From positions 1,240,001 through 1,304,000 of the forward strand of contig NZ_CP072827.1 in the NCBI RefSeq assembly GCF_017916255.1: a DNA stretch of 64,000 nt. The letters are read 5' to 3'. This stretch comes from Streptomyces mobaraensis NBRC 13819 = DSM 40847 (lineage in GTDB: Bacteria; Actinomycetota; Actinomycetes; Streptomycetales; Streptomycetaceae). The translations under genes and the position numbers were made by a program. Below, one piece after another: positions 25,575 through 37,724 of this stretch (position 1 is its first letter; every line of letters starts with the position of its first letter). Below the pieces are notes generated by a model. That model had not been told where the DNA came from. It worked only from the letters and a program-made list of their open reading frames with translations, and made no database searches.

Positions 25575-27158
25575 CTAGCCCTTGGCGGGGGCCTCCGACG
25601 CGTCCGCCTCGGCCGAGCCGTCGTCCGTCCCGCCGTTCAGCCGCGAGTGCCGCATGCCGTAGGCGAAGTAGATGACGAAGCCGACGGCCATCCAGAGGCC
25701 GAAGACCTCCCAGGTGACGGTGGGCAGCTTGTACATCAGGTAGAAGCAGAGCCCGAAGCCGATCACCGGGAAGATCATGCCCAGCCGCACCCGCAGTCCG
25801 CCGAAGAGCGGGACGCGCACCCCGGACAGCGGGACGGTGAAGGAGCGCTTCATGTCCGGCCGCTTTACGGCGAGGACGATGACGGCCACGTTGACCAGGG
25901 CGAAGGCGAAGAGGGTGCCGATGCTGGTGGCGTCGGCGAGCTCGGCCAGCGGGACGGCGGCGGCGAGGACGCCGCAGAAGGCGCAGGTGATGATGGTGTT
26001 GGCCACCGGGACGCCCTTGCGCGGGCTGACCTTGGCGAAGGTCTTGGGCACCAGGCCGTCGCGGGCCATCGCGAAGAGGATGCGGGTCTGGCCGTAGAGG
26101 ACGGTCAGCACCACGCTGGCGATGGCGATGACGGCGCCCGCCGCCAGCAGCACGGCCCAGAAGCTCTGGCCGGTGACGTCCTTCATGATCCCGGCGAGCG
26201 CGGCCTCGGAGCCCTCGAACTGCTTCCACGGCAGGGCGCCGACGGCGATCGCGGCGACCAGGACGTAGAGGGCGGTGACGATCAGCAGCGACAGCATGAT
26301 CGCCTTGGGCAGGTCCTTCTTCGGGTTCTTGGCCTCCTCACCTGCGGTGGAGGCGGCGTCGAAACCGATGTAGGAGAAGAACAGGCTGGCACCGGCGTTG
26401 CTGACGCCGGCCAGGCCCAGCGGCATGAACGGCGAGTAGTTGCCGGCCTTGATGCCGGTGAAGGCCACGGCGCAGAACAGCAGCAGGGCGGCGATCTTCA
26501 CCCCGACCATGATGGCGTTGGCGCGGGCACTCTCCTTGGCGCCGCCGAGCAGGAACGCCATGCAGAGGAGCACGACGAGCAGGGCGGGCACGTTGAAGAT
26601 GCCGCCGTCGCCGGGCGGGTTGGCCAGCGACGCCGGGATCGTGACGCCGATGGTGCCGTCCAGCAGCTCGTTGAGGTACTGGCCCCAGCCGACGGCCACG
26701 GCCGCGACGGAGACGCCGTACTCCAGGATCAGGCACCAGCCGCAGATCCAGGCGACGATCTCGCCGAGCGTGGCGTAGGAGTACGAGTACGAGGAGCCGG
26801 AGACCGGGATGGTGCCGGCCAGCTCCGCGTAGGAGAGCGCGGAGAAGAGCGCGGTGAGGCCCGCGAGGACGAACGAGATCACGACGGCGGGGCCGGCGTC
26901 CGGCACGGCGGTGCCGAGCACCACGAAGATGCCGGTGCCGAGGGTGGCACCGATGCTGATCATGGTCAGCTGCCACATGCCGAGCGAGCGGCGCAGCGTA
27001 CCGCCCTCGCCCTGGCCGCCCTCGGCGACCAGGCGCTCGACCGGCTTGCGCCGCATCAGTCGGGAACCGGTCCCGGCGGGCGGCTGCGGGGGGCGCTTGC
27101 CGTTGCCGGCGGCGGGGGGCGCTGTGTCTTGGTCCAGCACGGGGGTCGCTCCGTTCAT
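25575..27158 (-). CDS. APC-family amino acid permease (cationic amino acid transporter type)
   Basis: This 527-residue integral membrane protein has about 12-13 helices. The APC core starts GMWQLTMISIGATLGTGIFV near residue 60 and includes YAELAGTIPVSGSSYSYSY near 110 and SYIGFDAASTAGEEAKNP near 275. It is most like the CAT/YfnA branch that carries basic or branched amino acids. The ATG at 27158 gives a Pro/Gly-rich cytosolic tail before helix 1. The adjacent Lrp regulator and shared upstream motifs with the amino-acid oxidase operon suggest it imports the substrate of that oxidase. Confidence 0.9.
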   Translation of the reverse strand: MNGATPVLDQDTAPPAAGNGKRPPQPPAGTGSRLMRRKPVERLVAEGGQGEGGTLRRSLGMWQLTMISIGATLGTGIFVVLGTAVPDAGPAVVISFVLAGLTALFSALSYAELAGTIPVSGSSYSYSYATLGEIVAWICGWCLILEYGVSVAAVAVGWGQYLNELLDGTIGVTIPASLANPPGDGGIFNVPALLVVLLCMAFLLGGAKESARANAIMVGVKIAALLLFCAVAFTGIKAGNYSPFMPLGLAGVSNAGASLFFSYIGFDAASTAGEEAKNPKKDLPKAIMLSLLIVTALYVLVAAIAVGALPWKQFEGSEAALAGIMKDVTGQSFWAVLLAAGAVIAIASVVLTVLYGQTRILFAMARDGLVPKTFAKVSPRKGVPVANTIITCAFCGVLAAAVPLAELADATSIGTLFAFALVNVAVIVLAVKRPDMKRSFTVPLSGVRVPLFGGLRVRLGMIFPVIGFGLCFYLMYKLPTVTWEVFGLWMAVGFVIYFAYGMRHSRLNGGTDDGSAEADASEAPAKG

Positions 27159-27311
27159 CGCGGCCGGTGGAGCCACCGGTACCGCAAGCGGCCCCGTCGG
27201 TTGCGTCGGCAGGGGGACGACCGGAAAGGAGGGGGACCGCGAGCTAGCGGTACCCGCCACTCCACGTACTGCGCGGAACCCTACGAGGTGAGGGACCGCG
27301 CTCGTAATGCA

Positions 27312-27373
27312 CCATTCTTGCGCATGCCCGTACGATCGTTGCGTCTGCGTGCCAAGAATGGGCGTTCGTTGCA
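27312..27373 (-). promoter_or_regulatory. Repeated TTGCG-type motifs and an inverted repeat upstream of the APC permease
   Basis: A 9-bp inverted repeat, ccattcttg (27312-27320) and caagaatgg (27353-27361), brackets related direct motifs: attcttgcgc (27314), gatcgttgcg (27334) and gttcgttgca (27364). They resemble the gattcgttgcgc pair upstream of the amidase/oxidase operon. The local sequence is less GC-rich than its surroundings, as expected for a promoter region. Binding by the Lrp protein is a hypothesis. Confidence 0.5.
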
Positions 27374-27437
27374 TGTCACCTTACGAATCGGTACATGTAG
27401 GCGTCAACCACAGCAAGCGGCGGGCGCGCGGAAAACG

Positions 27438-27476
27438 CGAGAAGGGGCGCGGCCGGATCGGCCGCGCCCCTTCTCG
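27438..27476 (-). terminator. Terminator after guaB1
   Basis: There is a perfect 17-bp inverted repeat (arms 27438-27454 and 27460-27476, 5-nt loop ggatc) directly after the guaB1 stop codon on the minus strand. The arms include gagaaggggcgcggcc. It would separate guaB1 from the permease promoter. Confidence 0.85.
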
Positions 27477-27489
27477 GGCTCTGTGGGAA

Positions 27490-31380
<3,891 letters not shown>

Positions 31381-31554
31381 CTACGGTTCGGGACGGATTT
31401 CCCCGAATTCCGCCACCCGCCCCAGGGTGTTTCGGGCCGTCTTCAGAATCCGGCATTCCCCGCATGACTACAAAGGCGATTCCGGCACTCATAAGAAGCG
31501 AGGGCGCCGCCGACCCGGAGAGAGGGGTGTTCCGGGCCACCGCGCCGGGGATAC

Positions 31555-31965
31555 GCACCGAGCGCCCGGGCCGCGACCGCCACGTACTCGCCGTGCGGGC
31601 CGGCAACCCGCTCACGGAAGGCGAGCTACCGGCCGAGCGGAGCGCCGCGGCACCTCCAGACGTCCCGGCACGGCCGGACCGGTCATCCGCTCGACGACGC
31701 GCCGGCCGGGACCGGCCACCGGCGGCGGGTGTGCGCGACCGCGCCGACCTACGCGGCGACGCCGCCGCTCCTGAGGGGATCGCGGAGCTTCGTCTCCGTC
31801 ATCCCACCGTCGAGACGCTCGGCCCGGCCGTCCGGGAGCTGCCGTTCGCCCTGCCACCGGTCGACCTCTCCCAGACGTGGCACCGGCGCGCACCCGGCGC
31901 ACCTCCGGCTGCGCGCCCGGGTCCGCGAGGCGGTCGGGACGGTCCTCGGTCCGCGGGAGGCTCAG
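31555..31965 (+). pseudogene. LysR-type regulator remnant (effector domain only, frameshifted)
   Basis: LysR effector-domain pieces alternate between two frames. RHVLAVRAGNPLTEGELPAE (from about 31579) is followed by TSRHGRTGHPLDDAP and RRRVCATAPTYAATPPLLRG in the next frame (31660-31806). PTVETLGPAVRELPFALPP and DLSQTW come in the first frame (31803-31888), then HPAHLRLRARVREAVGTVLG in the second (from about 31886). At least three frameshifts are required. The N-terminal HTH is missing. The piece runs divergent from the MFS exporter and abuts the SorC gene 3' end. Nothing gene-like is seen in 31329-31554. Confidence 0.8.
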
Positions 31966-32975
31966 ACGTCCGGGTCGGCGCGGTCCAGCGCGGGCCGGGG
32001 GCCGGGCGCGGACTCGGTCAGCAGGTAGTCGGCCGCGGCCGTGTCCGTCACCAGGCTGGTGACCAGGCCCGAACGCAGCACCGCGCCGATCGCCGCCGCC
32101 TTGCGCGCGCCGCCCGCGATGGCCACGACCTCGGGGATGCGGCGGAGCCGGTCGGCCTCCACGGTGATGCAGCGCTCGCCCAGGTCCCGCCCGATCCGGC
32201 GGCCCTCGGCGTCGAAGAGGTGCGCCGACATCTCGGCGGCGGCGCCCAGCGACGCGTAGTGGGTGCGCTCCTCGTCCGACAGCATGTCGTAGACCGTGGA
32301 GATGCCCGGCTCCCAGGAGCCGATGGAGACGGCGGCGACGGTCACCTTGTCGAAGTACTCGAAGGCCCGCGCGATGCCCGTCTGACCGCGCAGCGCGGCG
32401 GCGGTGGCCGGGTCGGGGAGCAGCATCGGGGCGTAGATCGGGTGCGCCTCGCCGCCGGAGACCTGGGCCGCCCGGCGCACGGCCTCGACGGAGCCGCGCT
32501 CGGCGGTGCCCGCGTCGTAGACGCCGGTGAGCTGGACGACGGTGCAGGGCGGCAGCCGGTGCAGGGCCGCCGCCATGTGGATGGTGGAGCGGCCCCAGGC
32601 CAGGCCGAGCACGTCGCCCTCGTTGACCAGCTCGCCGAGCAGTCCGGCGGCCACCTCGCCCAGGTTCTCCGGGTCGGGCGCGTCCTCGGCCGCGTCGGCC
32701 GGGGACTCGACGACGACGGCGTGCCGCAGGCCGTAGCGGGCGCGCAGCGCGTCGGAGCGCTCCGCGTCCAGCTCGGCGGGCACCCGGATCTCGATGCGCA
32801 CCAGATCGCGTTCGAGCGCCGTCTCCAGCACCCGGGCCACCTTGAAGCGGCTCACGCCGAACTCCTCGGCGATCTGGATCTTGGACTTGCCCTCCAGATA
32901 GAAGCGGCGGGCCATGGCCGCCGCCTGCACGAGTTCGGCGGGCCCCATCGGCGTCACTGAACGGCCCGTCGACAC
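31962..32975 (-). CDS. SorC-family sugar-responsive transcriptional regulator
   Basis: This 337-residue protein has an N-terminal HTH (about residues 18-60, FYLEGKSKIQIAEEFGVSRF) and a C-terminal SorC/DeoR-like sugar-phosphate-binding domain (about 75-325). The latter contains GEVAAGLLGELVNEGDVLGL and AWGRSTI. Effectors in this family are phosphorylated sugars. It lies 112 bp downstream of rpe on the same strand, which would fit control by a pentose phosphate, but the effector cannot be read from the sequence. Confidence 0.92.
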   Translation of the reverse strand: MSTGRSVTPMGPAELVQAAAMARRFYLEGKSKIQIAEEFGVSRFKVARVLETALERDLVRIEIRVPAELDAERSDALRARYGLRHAVVVESPADAAEDAPDPENLGEVAAGLLGELVNEGDVLGLAWGRSTIHMAAALHRLPPCTVVQLTGVYDAGTAERGSVEAVRRAAQVSGGEAHPIYAPMLLPDPATAAALRGQTGIARAFEYFDKVTVAAVSIGSWEPGISTVYDMLSDEERTHYASLGAAAEMSAHLFDAEGRRIGRDLGERCITVEADRLRRIPEVVAIAGGARKAAAIGAVLRSGLVTSLVTDTAAADYLLTESAPGPRPALDRADPDV

Positions 32976-33087
32976 CGCGTTCTCCTCACTGCTGCGTTCA
33001 CCTTGTGGACTCGACCGTCACATCCTGTCAGAAAACAGCGGTCCCGATCTTCCTCCGGTCCCGTACCCGGCCTCCGGACCCGGTGGT

Positions 33088-33774
33088 TCAGTGCCCGCAG
33101 GCCCAGGGCGCGGCCGAGGTGGCCGTCTCCGCGAGCTCACGCAGTGAGCGTACGGCGGCCGCCGGGTCATCGGTACCGTAAACGGCCGAACCTGCGACGA
33201 ACACATCGGCGCCCGCCTCGGCGCACCGCTCGATGGTCTCCGCCGAGACCCCGCCGTCCACCTGGAGCCAGAGCTCCAGACCGTGCCGGGAGATCAGCTC
33301 CCGGGTGCGGCGGATCTTCGGCAGCATGATGTCCAGGAACTTCTGCCCGCCGAAGCCCGGCTCCACGGTCATGATCAGGAGCATGTCCAGCTCGGGGAGC
33401 AGGTCCTCGTACGGCTCGATCGGCGTCGCGGGCTTGAGCGCCATCGACGCCCGCGCCCCCTTGGCCCGGATCTCCCGCGCCAGCCGCACGGGCGCGGCGG
33501 CGGCCTCCACGTGGAAGGTCACCGACCCGGCGCCCGCCTCCACGTACTGCGGGGCCCAGCGGTCCGGGTCCTCGATCATCAGGTGGCAGTCCAGCGGCGT
33601 GGACGTGGCCCGGCTCAGCGACTCGACGACCGGCACCCCGAGCGTGAGGTTGGGGACGAAATGGTTGTCCATCACGTCGACGTGGAGCCAGTCGGCGCCC
33701 TTGACGGCCTGCGCCTCGTCGGCCAGGCGGGCGAAGTCCGCGCTGAGGATGCTGGGGTTGATCTGGACGGTCAT
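33088..33774 (-). CDS. rpe: Ribulose-phosphate 3-epimerase
   Basis: Rpe interconverts ribulose 5-phosphate and xylulose 5-phosphate in the pentose phosphate pathway. The 228-residue TIM barrel shows the metal and catalytic segments [52 protein letters not shown] and [10 protein letters not shown], all intact. It lies downstream of rsmB (gap of about 300 bp) and upstream of the SorC regulator. Confidence 0.97.
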   Translation of the reverse strand: MTVQINPSILSADFARLADEAQAVKGADWLHVDVMDNHFVPNLTLGVPVVESLSRATSTPLDCHLMIEDPDRWAPQYVEAGAGSVTFHVEAAAAPVRLAREIRAKGARASMALKPATPIEPYEDLLPELDMLLIMTVEPGFGGQKFLDIMLPKIRRTRELISRHGLELWLQVDGGVSAETIERCAEAGADVFVAGSAVYGTDDPAAAVRSLRELAETATSAAPWACGH

Positions 33775-34076
33775 GCCCCAAGCCTGCCATGCGGCGGCCG
33801 CCGGCCGGACAGCGAGGGTCGCCCTCGCCGGCGGCGCGGCCCGGCATCGCCGGACGAGGAGACGGGGCCCCGGGGGCGGTGCCAGGCTTCGGCCCCGTGC
33901 CGCCCCGGCCGGCGGCCGACTGGCTGCCCGAGGCGGGTTACCGGCCGGGCGTCGACCTCTTCAGGGACGTCACGATCCCGCACCGCCCGGGAAGGAGACG
34001 GGACCCCGCGGACGCCGCCAGGCCCCGGCCTGTGCCACAGCGGCGCGCGGTCGGCCGACGGCCCGGAGCCGACCGG
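33775..34076. other. Spacer between rsmB and rpe, no gene recognised
   Basis: This is a 302-bp GC-rich gap. One plus-strand frame reads [19 protein letters not shown] over a short distance, but it has no start, continuation or recognisable family. Scattered short dyads (for example gagggtcgccctc near 33816) could end rsmB transcription. I see nothing firm in it. Confidence 0.4.
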
Positions 34077-35519
34077 TCAGCCCGTGCGTCGCAGCAGCGC
34101 CAGGTACATCGCGTCCGTGCCGTGCAGGTGCGGCCACAGCTGGACGTCCGGGCCGTCGCCGAGCGCCGGGACGCCGGGCAGCAGCGGGCGGGCGTCGATC
34201 CACTCGGCCTCGACGCCGTCGCGCTTGAGGACGTCCTGGACCACGGCCCGGGTCTCCGCCGGGTGCGGGGAGCAGGTGGCGTAGCCGACGACGCCGCCAA
34301 TCCGCACGGACAGCAGCGCCTCGTGCAGCAGGTCGCGCTGGAGCGGCCCGAACCCGGCCACGTCCTCCGCGCGCCGCCGCCAGCGGGCCTCGGGGCGGCG
34401 GCGCAGCGCGCCCAGGCCGGTGCAGGGGACGTCGACGAGGGCGCGGTCGAACGAGCCGGGACGCCACGGCGGGCGGGTGCCGTCGGCCGTCACCACCTGG
34501 TACGGGCCGGGGTTGCCGGCCAGCGCGCGGCCGACCAGCCGGGCGCGGTGCGGCTGGCGCTCGGCGGCGAGCAGGGCGGCGCCGCGCTCGGCGGCCAGGG
34601 CGGCGAGCAGCGCGGCCTTGCCGCCGGGTCCCGCGCAGCCGTCCAGCCAGCGGCGGTCGGGCCCGTCCAGCGGGGCCGCGGCGAGGGCGAGGGCGACGAG
34701 CTGGCTGCCCTCGTCCTGGACGCCGGCCCGGCCCTCGCGCACGGCGTCGATCGCGCCGGGCTCGCCGCCCTCGACCAGCCGGACGGCGTGCGGCGACCAG
34801 CGGCCCGGCAGGGCGCCGTCCTCGCCGAGCGCCGTCAGCAGCTCGGCGGTGGTGGCGCGGCCGGGCCGCGCGACGAGGGTGACGTCGGGCCGCTCGTTGT
34901 CGGCGTCGAGCAGGTCCTCGATGCCGGCGCGGCCGCCGCCGAGCGCGTCCCACAGCGCGGAGACGATCCAGCGCGGGTGCGCGTGGACGACGGCGAGGTG
35001 CTCCTCGGGGTCGTCGTCGTAGGGCGGGGCGACCCGCTCCAGCCAGCCGTCCAGATCGTGCGCGGTGACCTTGCGCAGCACGGCGTTGACGAACTTCGCC
35101 CGGCCGTCGCCGCAGACCACGCGGGCCAGTTCGACGGTGGCCGACACGGCCGCGTGCGGCGGGATGCGGGTGCCGAGCAGCTGGTGGACGCCGAGGCTCA
35201 GCACATCGAGCACCGGCGGGTCCACCTCGCGCAGCGGCCGGTCGACGCACGCGGCGAGGATCGCGTCGTACGTCCCCTGCCGGCGCAGCGTGCCGTAGAC
35301 CAGCTCGGTGGCGAGGGCGGCGTCCCGGGCGTCGAAGTCCTCGTGCTTCTCCCGCGCCTTGCGCAGCAGCGGGGGGAGCACCAGGTTCGCGTACGCGTCG
35401 CGCTCGTCGACGGCCCGCAGCGCCTCGAAGGCGAGGATCCGGACCGGGTCCTTCTTGGGCCGGCGGTGCGGCTTCGCAGGGCGGCCGTTCTTCCGACGAG
35501 GCGGCTGCTGATCGTTCAC
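34077..35519 (-). CDS. rsmB: 16S rRNA m5C967 methyltransferase (RsmB/Sun)
   Basis: This 480-residue protein has an N-terminal Lys/Arg-rich tail (about 1-25), a NusB-like RNA-binding domain (about 27-170) and a Rossmann methyltransferase domain (about 260-478). The SAM motif is LDGCAGPGGKAALLAAL. The two family cysteines are present in DVPCTGLGALRRRPE (motif IV) and GYATCSPHPAET (motif VI). It modifies C967 of 16S rRNA with S-adenosylmethionine. It starts 39 bp after fmt, so the two are probably cotranscribed. Confidence 0.94.
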   Translation of the reverse strand: MNDQQPPRRKNGRPAKPHRRPKKDPVRILAFEALRAVDERDAYANLVLPPLLRKAREKHEDFDARDAALATELVYGTLRRQGTYDAILAACVDRPLREVDPPVLDVLSLGVHQLLGTRIPPHAAVSATVELARVVCGDGRAKFVNAVLRKVTAHDLDGWLERVAPPYDDDPEEHLAVVHAHPRWIVSALWDALGGGRAGIEDLLDADNERPDVTLVARPGRATTAELLTALGEDGALPGRWSPHAVRLVEGGEPGAIDAVREGRAGVQDEGSQLVALALAAAPLDGPDRRWLDGCAGPGGKAALLAALAAERGAALLAAERQPHRARLVGRALAGNPGPYQVVTADGTRPPWRPGSFDRALVDVPCTGLGALRRRPEARWRRRAEDVAGFGPLQRDLLHEALLSVRIGGVVGYATCSPHPAETRAVVQDVLKRDGVEAEWIDARPLLPGVPALGDGPDVQLWPHLHGTDAMYLALLRRTG

Positions 35520-35558
35520 GAAAGGTGCTCCGGAGCTGGGACGACGAAGGGGTCCAGC

Positions 35559-36503
35559 CTACGCCGCCGGGCCGTCCCCGAGCTTCTCGCCTGCGGTGAT
35601 GCGGACACCGCGGGCCCAGTCGGCGGCCTGCATGGGCTTCTTGCCCTGCGGCCGCACCCACTGGAGCTCGACGGCGTGCGAGCCGGTGCCGACGTGGACG
35701 CTCTTCTTCCCGGCGGCGATCTCGCCGGGCGCGAGGTCCGTGCGCTCCGGGGCAAGCGCCAGCGACATGACCTTCAGCCGCTCGCCGCGGAACACCGTCC
35801 ACGCGCCGGGGGCGGGGGCGCAGCCCCGGACGACGCGGTCGCAGCGCAGGGCGGGGGCGGTCCAGTCGATCCGGGCGTCCTCGACGCTGATCTTGGGGGC
35901 CAGGGAGACGCCCTCGGCGGGCTGCGGGACGGCCTCCAGGGTGCCGTCCTCGATCCCGTCCATCGTCGCGGCGAGCAGCCCGCCGCCGGCGAGCGCGAGC
36001 CGCGTCAGCAGGTCGCCGCTGGTGTCCGTGGGGCGGATCCGCTCGGTGAGGACGCCGTAGACGGGACCCGAGTCGAGGCCCTCCTCGATGAGGAAGGTCG
36101 AGGCGCCGGTGACCTCGTCGCCGGCCATCACCGCGTGCTGCACGGGGGCGGCGCCGCGCCAGGCCGGGAGCAGCGAGAAGTGCAGGTTCACCCAGCCGTG
36201 GCGGGGGATCTCCAGGGCGGCCTTGGGCAGCAGCGCGCCGTAGGCGACGACCGGGCAGCAGTCGGGCGCGATCTCGCGGAGCCGGGCGAGGAAGTCCTCG
36301 TCGCGCGGCCGGTTCGGCTTGAGGACCTCGATGCCCGCTTCCTCGGCGCGCTCGGCGACCGGGCTGGCGACCATCCGCCGGCCCCGCCCGGCCGGGGCGT
36401 CCGGGCGGGTGACCACGGCGACGACCTCGTGGCGGTCCGAGGCGAGCAGGGCGTCGAGGGCGGGGACCGCGACCTCGGGAGTACCGGCGAAGACGAGCCT
36501 CAT
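35559..36503 (-). CDS. fmt: Methionyl-tRNA formyltransferase
   Basis: Fmt formylates initiator Met-tRNA using 10-formyltetrahydrofolate. The 314-residue protein starts at the ATG at 36503 ([20 protein letters not shown]). The catalytic/folate segment [16 protein letters not shown] and [17 protein letters not shown] contains the family His. The hydrolase-like domain covers about residues 1-190 and the C-terminal tRNA-binding barrel about 205-305. Neighbouring rsmB, priA and metK match the usual actinobacterial order. Confidence 0.97.
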   Translation of the reverse strand: MRLVFAGTPEVAVPALDALLASDRHEVVAVVTRPDAPAGRGRRMVASPVAERAEEAGIEVLKPNRPRDEDFLARLREIAPDCCPVVAYGALLPKAALEIPRHGWVNLHFSLLPAWRGAAPVQHAVMAGDEVTGASTFLIEEGLDSGPVYGVLTERIRPTDTSGDLLTRLALAGGGLLAATMDGIEDGTLEAVPQPAEGVSLAPKISVEDARIDWTAPALRCDRVVRGCAPAPGAWTVFRGERLKVMSLALAPERTDLAPGEIAAGKKSVHVGTGSHAVELQWVRPQGKKPMQAADWARGVRITAGEKLGDGPAA

Positions 36504-36786
36504 GGGTGGCGAACTACCTCTCACGCGCCGAGCGGAACGGCGCACAGTCTAGGCCGTGCGCGGCCCGGCCGCCCCGTCGGCCTCACGGCTCGGGCAAGGG
36601 GCGTGCGACCGGCCGCACGCCCCATTCCGGCGGATGTGCGCCCCCATAGCGTGACCCGTCCGGCCTTGGCGCGTTGGGTCAAGAGAGATTGACCGACCCA
36701 CCGGTCCGCCACCGCGGCCCGCTCCCACCGTCCGTCAACTCTCGCCCGTAACCGCCCCGTTCACCGCCGGTCCGAGAGGCTTGTTG

Positions 36787-37305
36787 ATGCCCGACCACGC
36801 AACTCATGACGCCCAGGCACGAGCCAGCCTGCATCTCCTGGTCCGGGACATCGAGCGGGTCCGCCGACAGGTGGACGCGCTGCGTACCCTGACCGCTCAG
36901 CTGGGCAATGTCTACCGTCCACGCCGCACGGGCCCCTCGGCGGGCTTCGTCGTCTACGGCCGGGCCCCCGCCCCGACCGTCCGGCTGGCGCAGGAACTGC
37001 GCGACAGCGTCGAGACGCTGGTGACGGCGGCGGTGGACTTCGACCGCTCACTCGGCTTCTCGTGGGACGCGGTGGGCTCGGCGCTGGGCGTCACCAAGCA
37101 GGCGGTCCACCGCCGCTACGGCGCCCGCCGCGCCAACGGCCAGACCGCCACGGAAACGGCCCCGGCCCCCGAGCAGGCCGCGACGGTCGGCGCCCCGCCG
37201 GTCGTCCCCGTCGTCCCTGCGGCCCGCTCGGTCCCGGGCCAGCCCGCCGGCTCCCACCGCGAGGAACCACGCCCGCCGGCGTTCCCGGGGCCGCGCAACG
37301 GGTGA
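36787..37305 (+). CDS. Small helix-turn-helix protein of unknown role
   Basis: This 172-residue protein begins at the ATG at 36787, preceded by gagagg at a suitable distance; a TTG two codons upstream is less likely. Residues about 10-110 are helical with a terminal HTH-like segment, [21 protein letters not shown] Pro/Ala-rich disordered tail follows (about 115-172). Homologues lie between fmt and priA in many Streptomyces, as I recall, and are annotated only as hypothetical or HTH proteins. It is divergent from fmt. DNA binding is inferred. Confidence 0.75.
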   Translation: MPDHATHDAQARASLHLLVRDIERVRRQVDALRTLTAQLGNVYRPRRTGPSAGFVVYGRAPAPTVRLAQELRDSVETLVTAAVDFDRSLGFSWDAVGSALGVTKQAVHRRYGARRANGQTATETAPAPEQAATVGAPPVVPVVPAARSVPGQPAGSHREEPRPPAFPGPRNG

Positions 37306-37356
37306 GGGCCGCCGCGGCGGCGGGGCCGCGGTGCTTGCGGGCGGTTCCGGTCCACT

Positions 37357-37501
37357 TGGGCTGGATATCGTGCTCGGGCGCACATCTCAGCCTGTCCGGC
37401 GTTCGAGGACGAGCGGCGAAGCCGCGATCACAGGGGGTCTGGGGGCTTGCCCCCAGGAAACGGTGATGGGGGTGCCCCCTCTGGGGGAGGGACCGGGGCA
37501 C
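37357..37501. repeat. Intergenic palindromic repeat, copy 2
   Basis: This lies between the convergent HTH-protein gene and priA. It contains agcctgtccggcgttcgagg followed by acgagcggcgaagccgcgat, tgggggcttgcccccaggaa and a shortened gggagggaccggggc end. It is the most diverged of the four copies. The remaining spacer to 37724 is GC-rich with no recognisable gene. Confidence 0.75.
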
Positions 37502-37724
37502 GACCCCATCCGCCTGGCCGGACGAATTGGCCGAGGCATCCGCCCAGGACCGTTCCCCGGCCCCGCCCGGCCGGCCTCCCGCCGTCCCCCCGACGGATGC
37601 CGGCACAGCAGCGCTCGGGACCCGGCGGATCGAACGCTGCCGAGCGACCGCGGGACGGCGCCGACCGGACAGCGCCGCACCGCCGACCAGCCGCACCCCC
37701 GGCCAGGGCCCCGCCCCGACCCGC

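Noticed and set aside
33900..34020. Short frame reading [19 protein letters not shown] in the rsmB-rpe gap
   Set aside because: A few residues look protein-like, but there is no start, no continuation and no recognisable family. It could be chance or a very old remnant.
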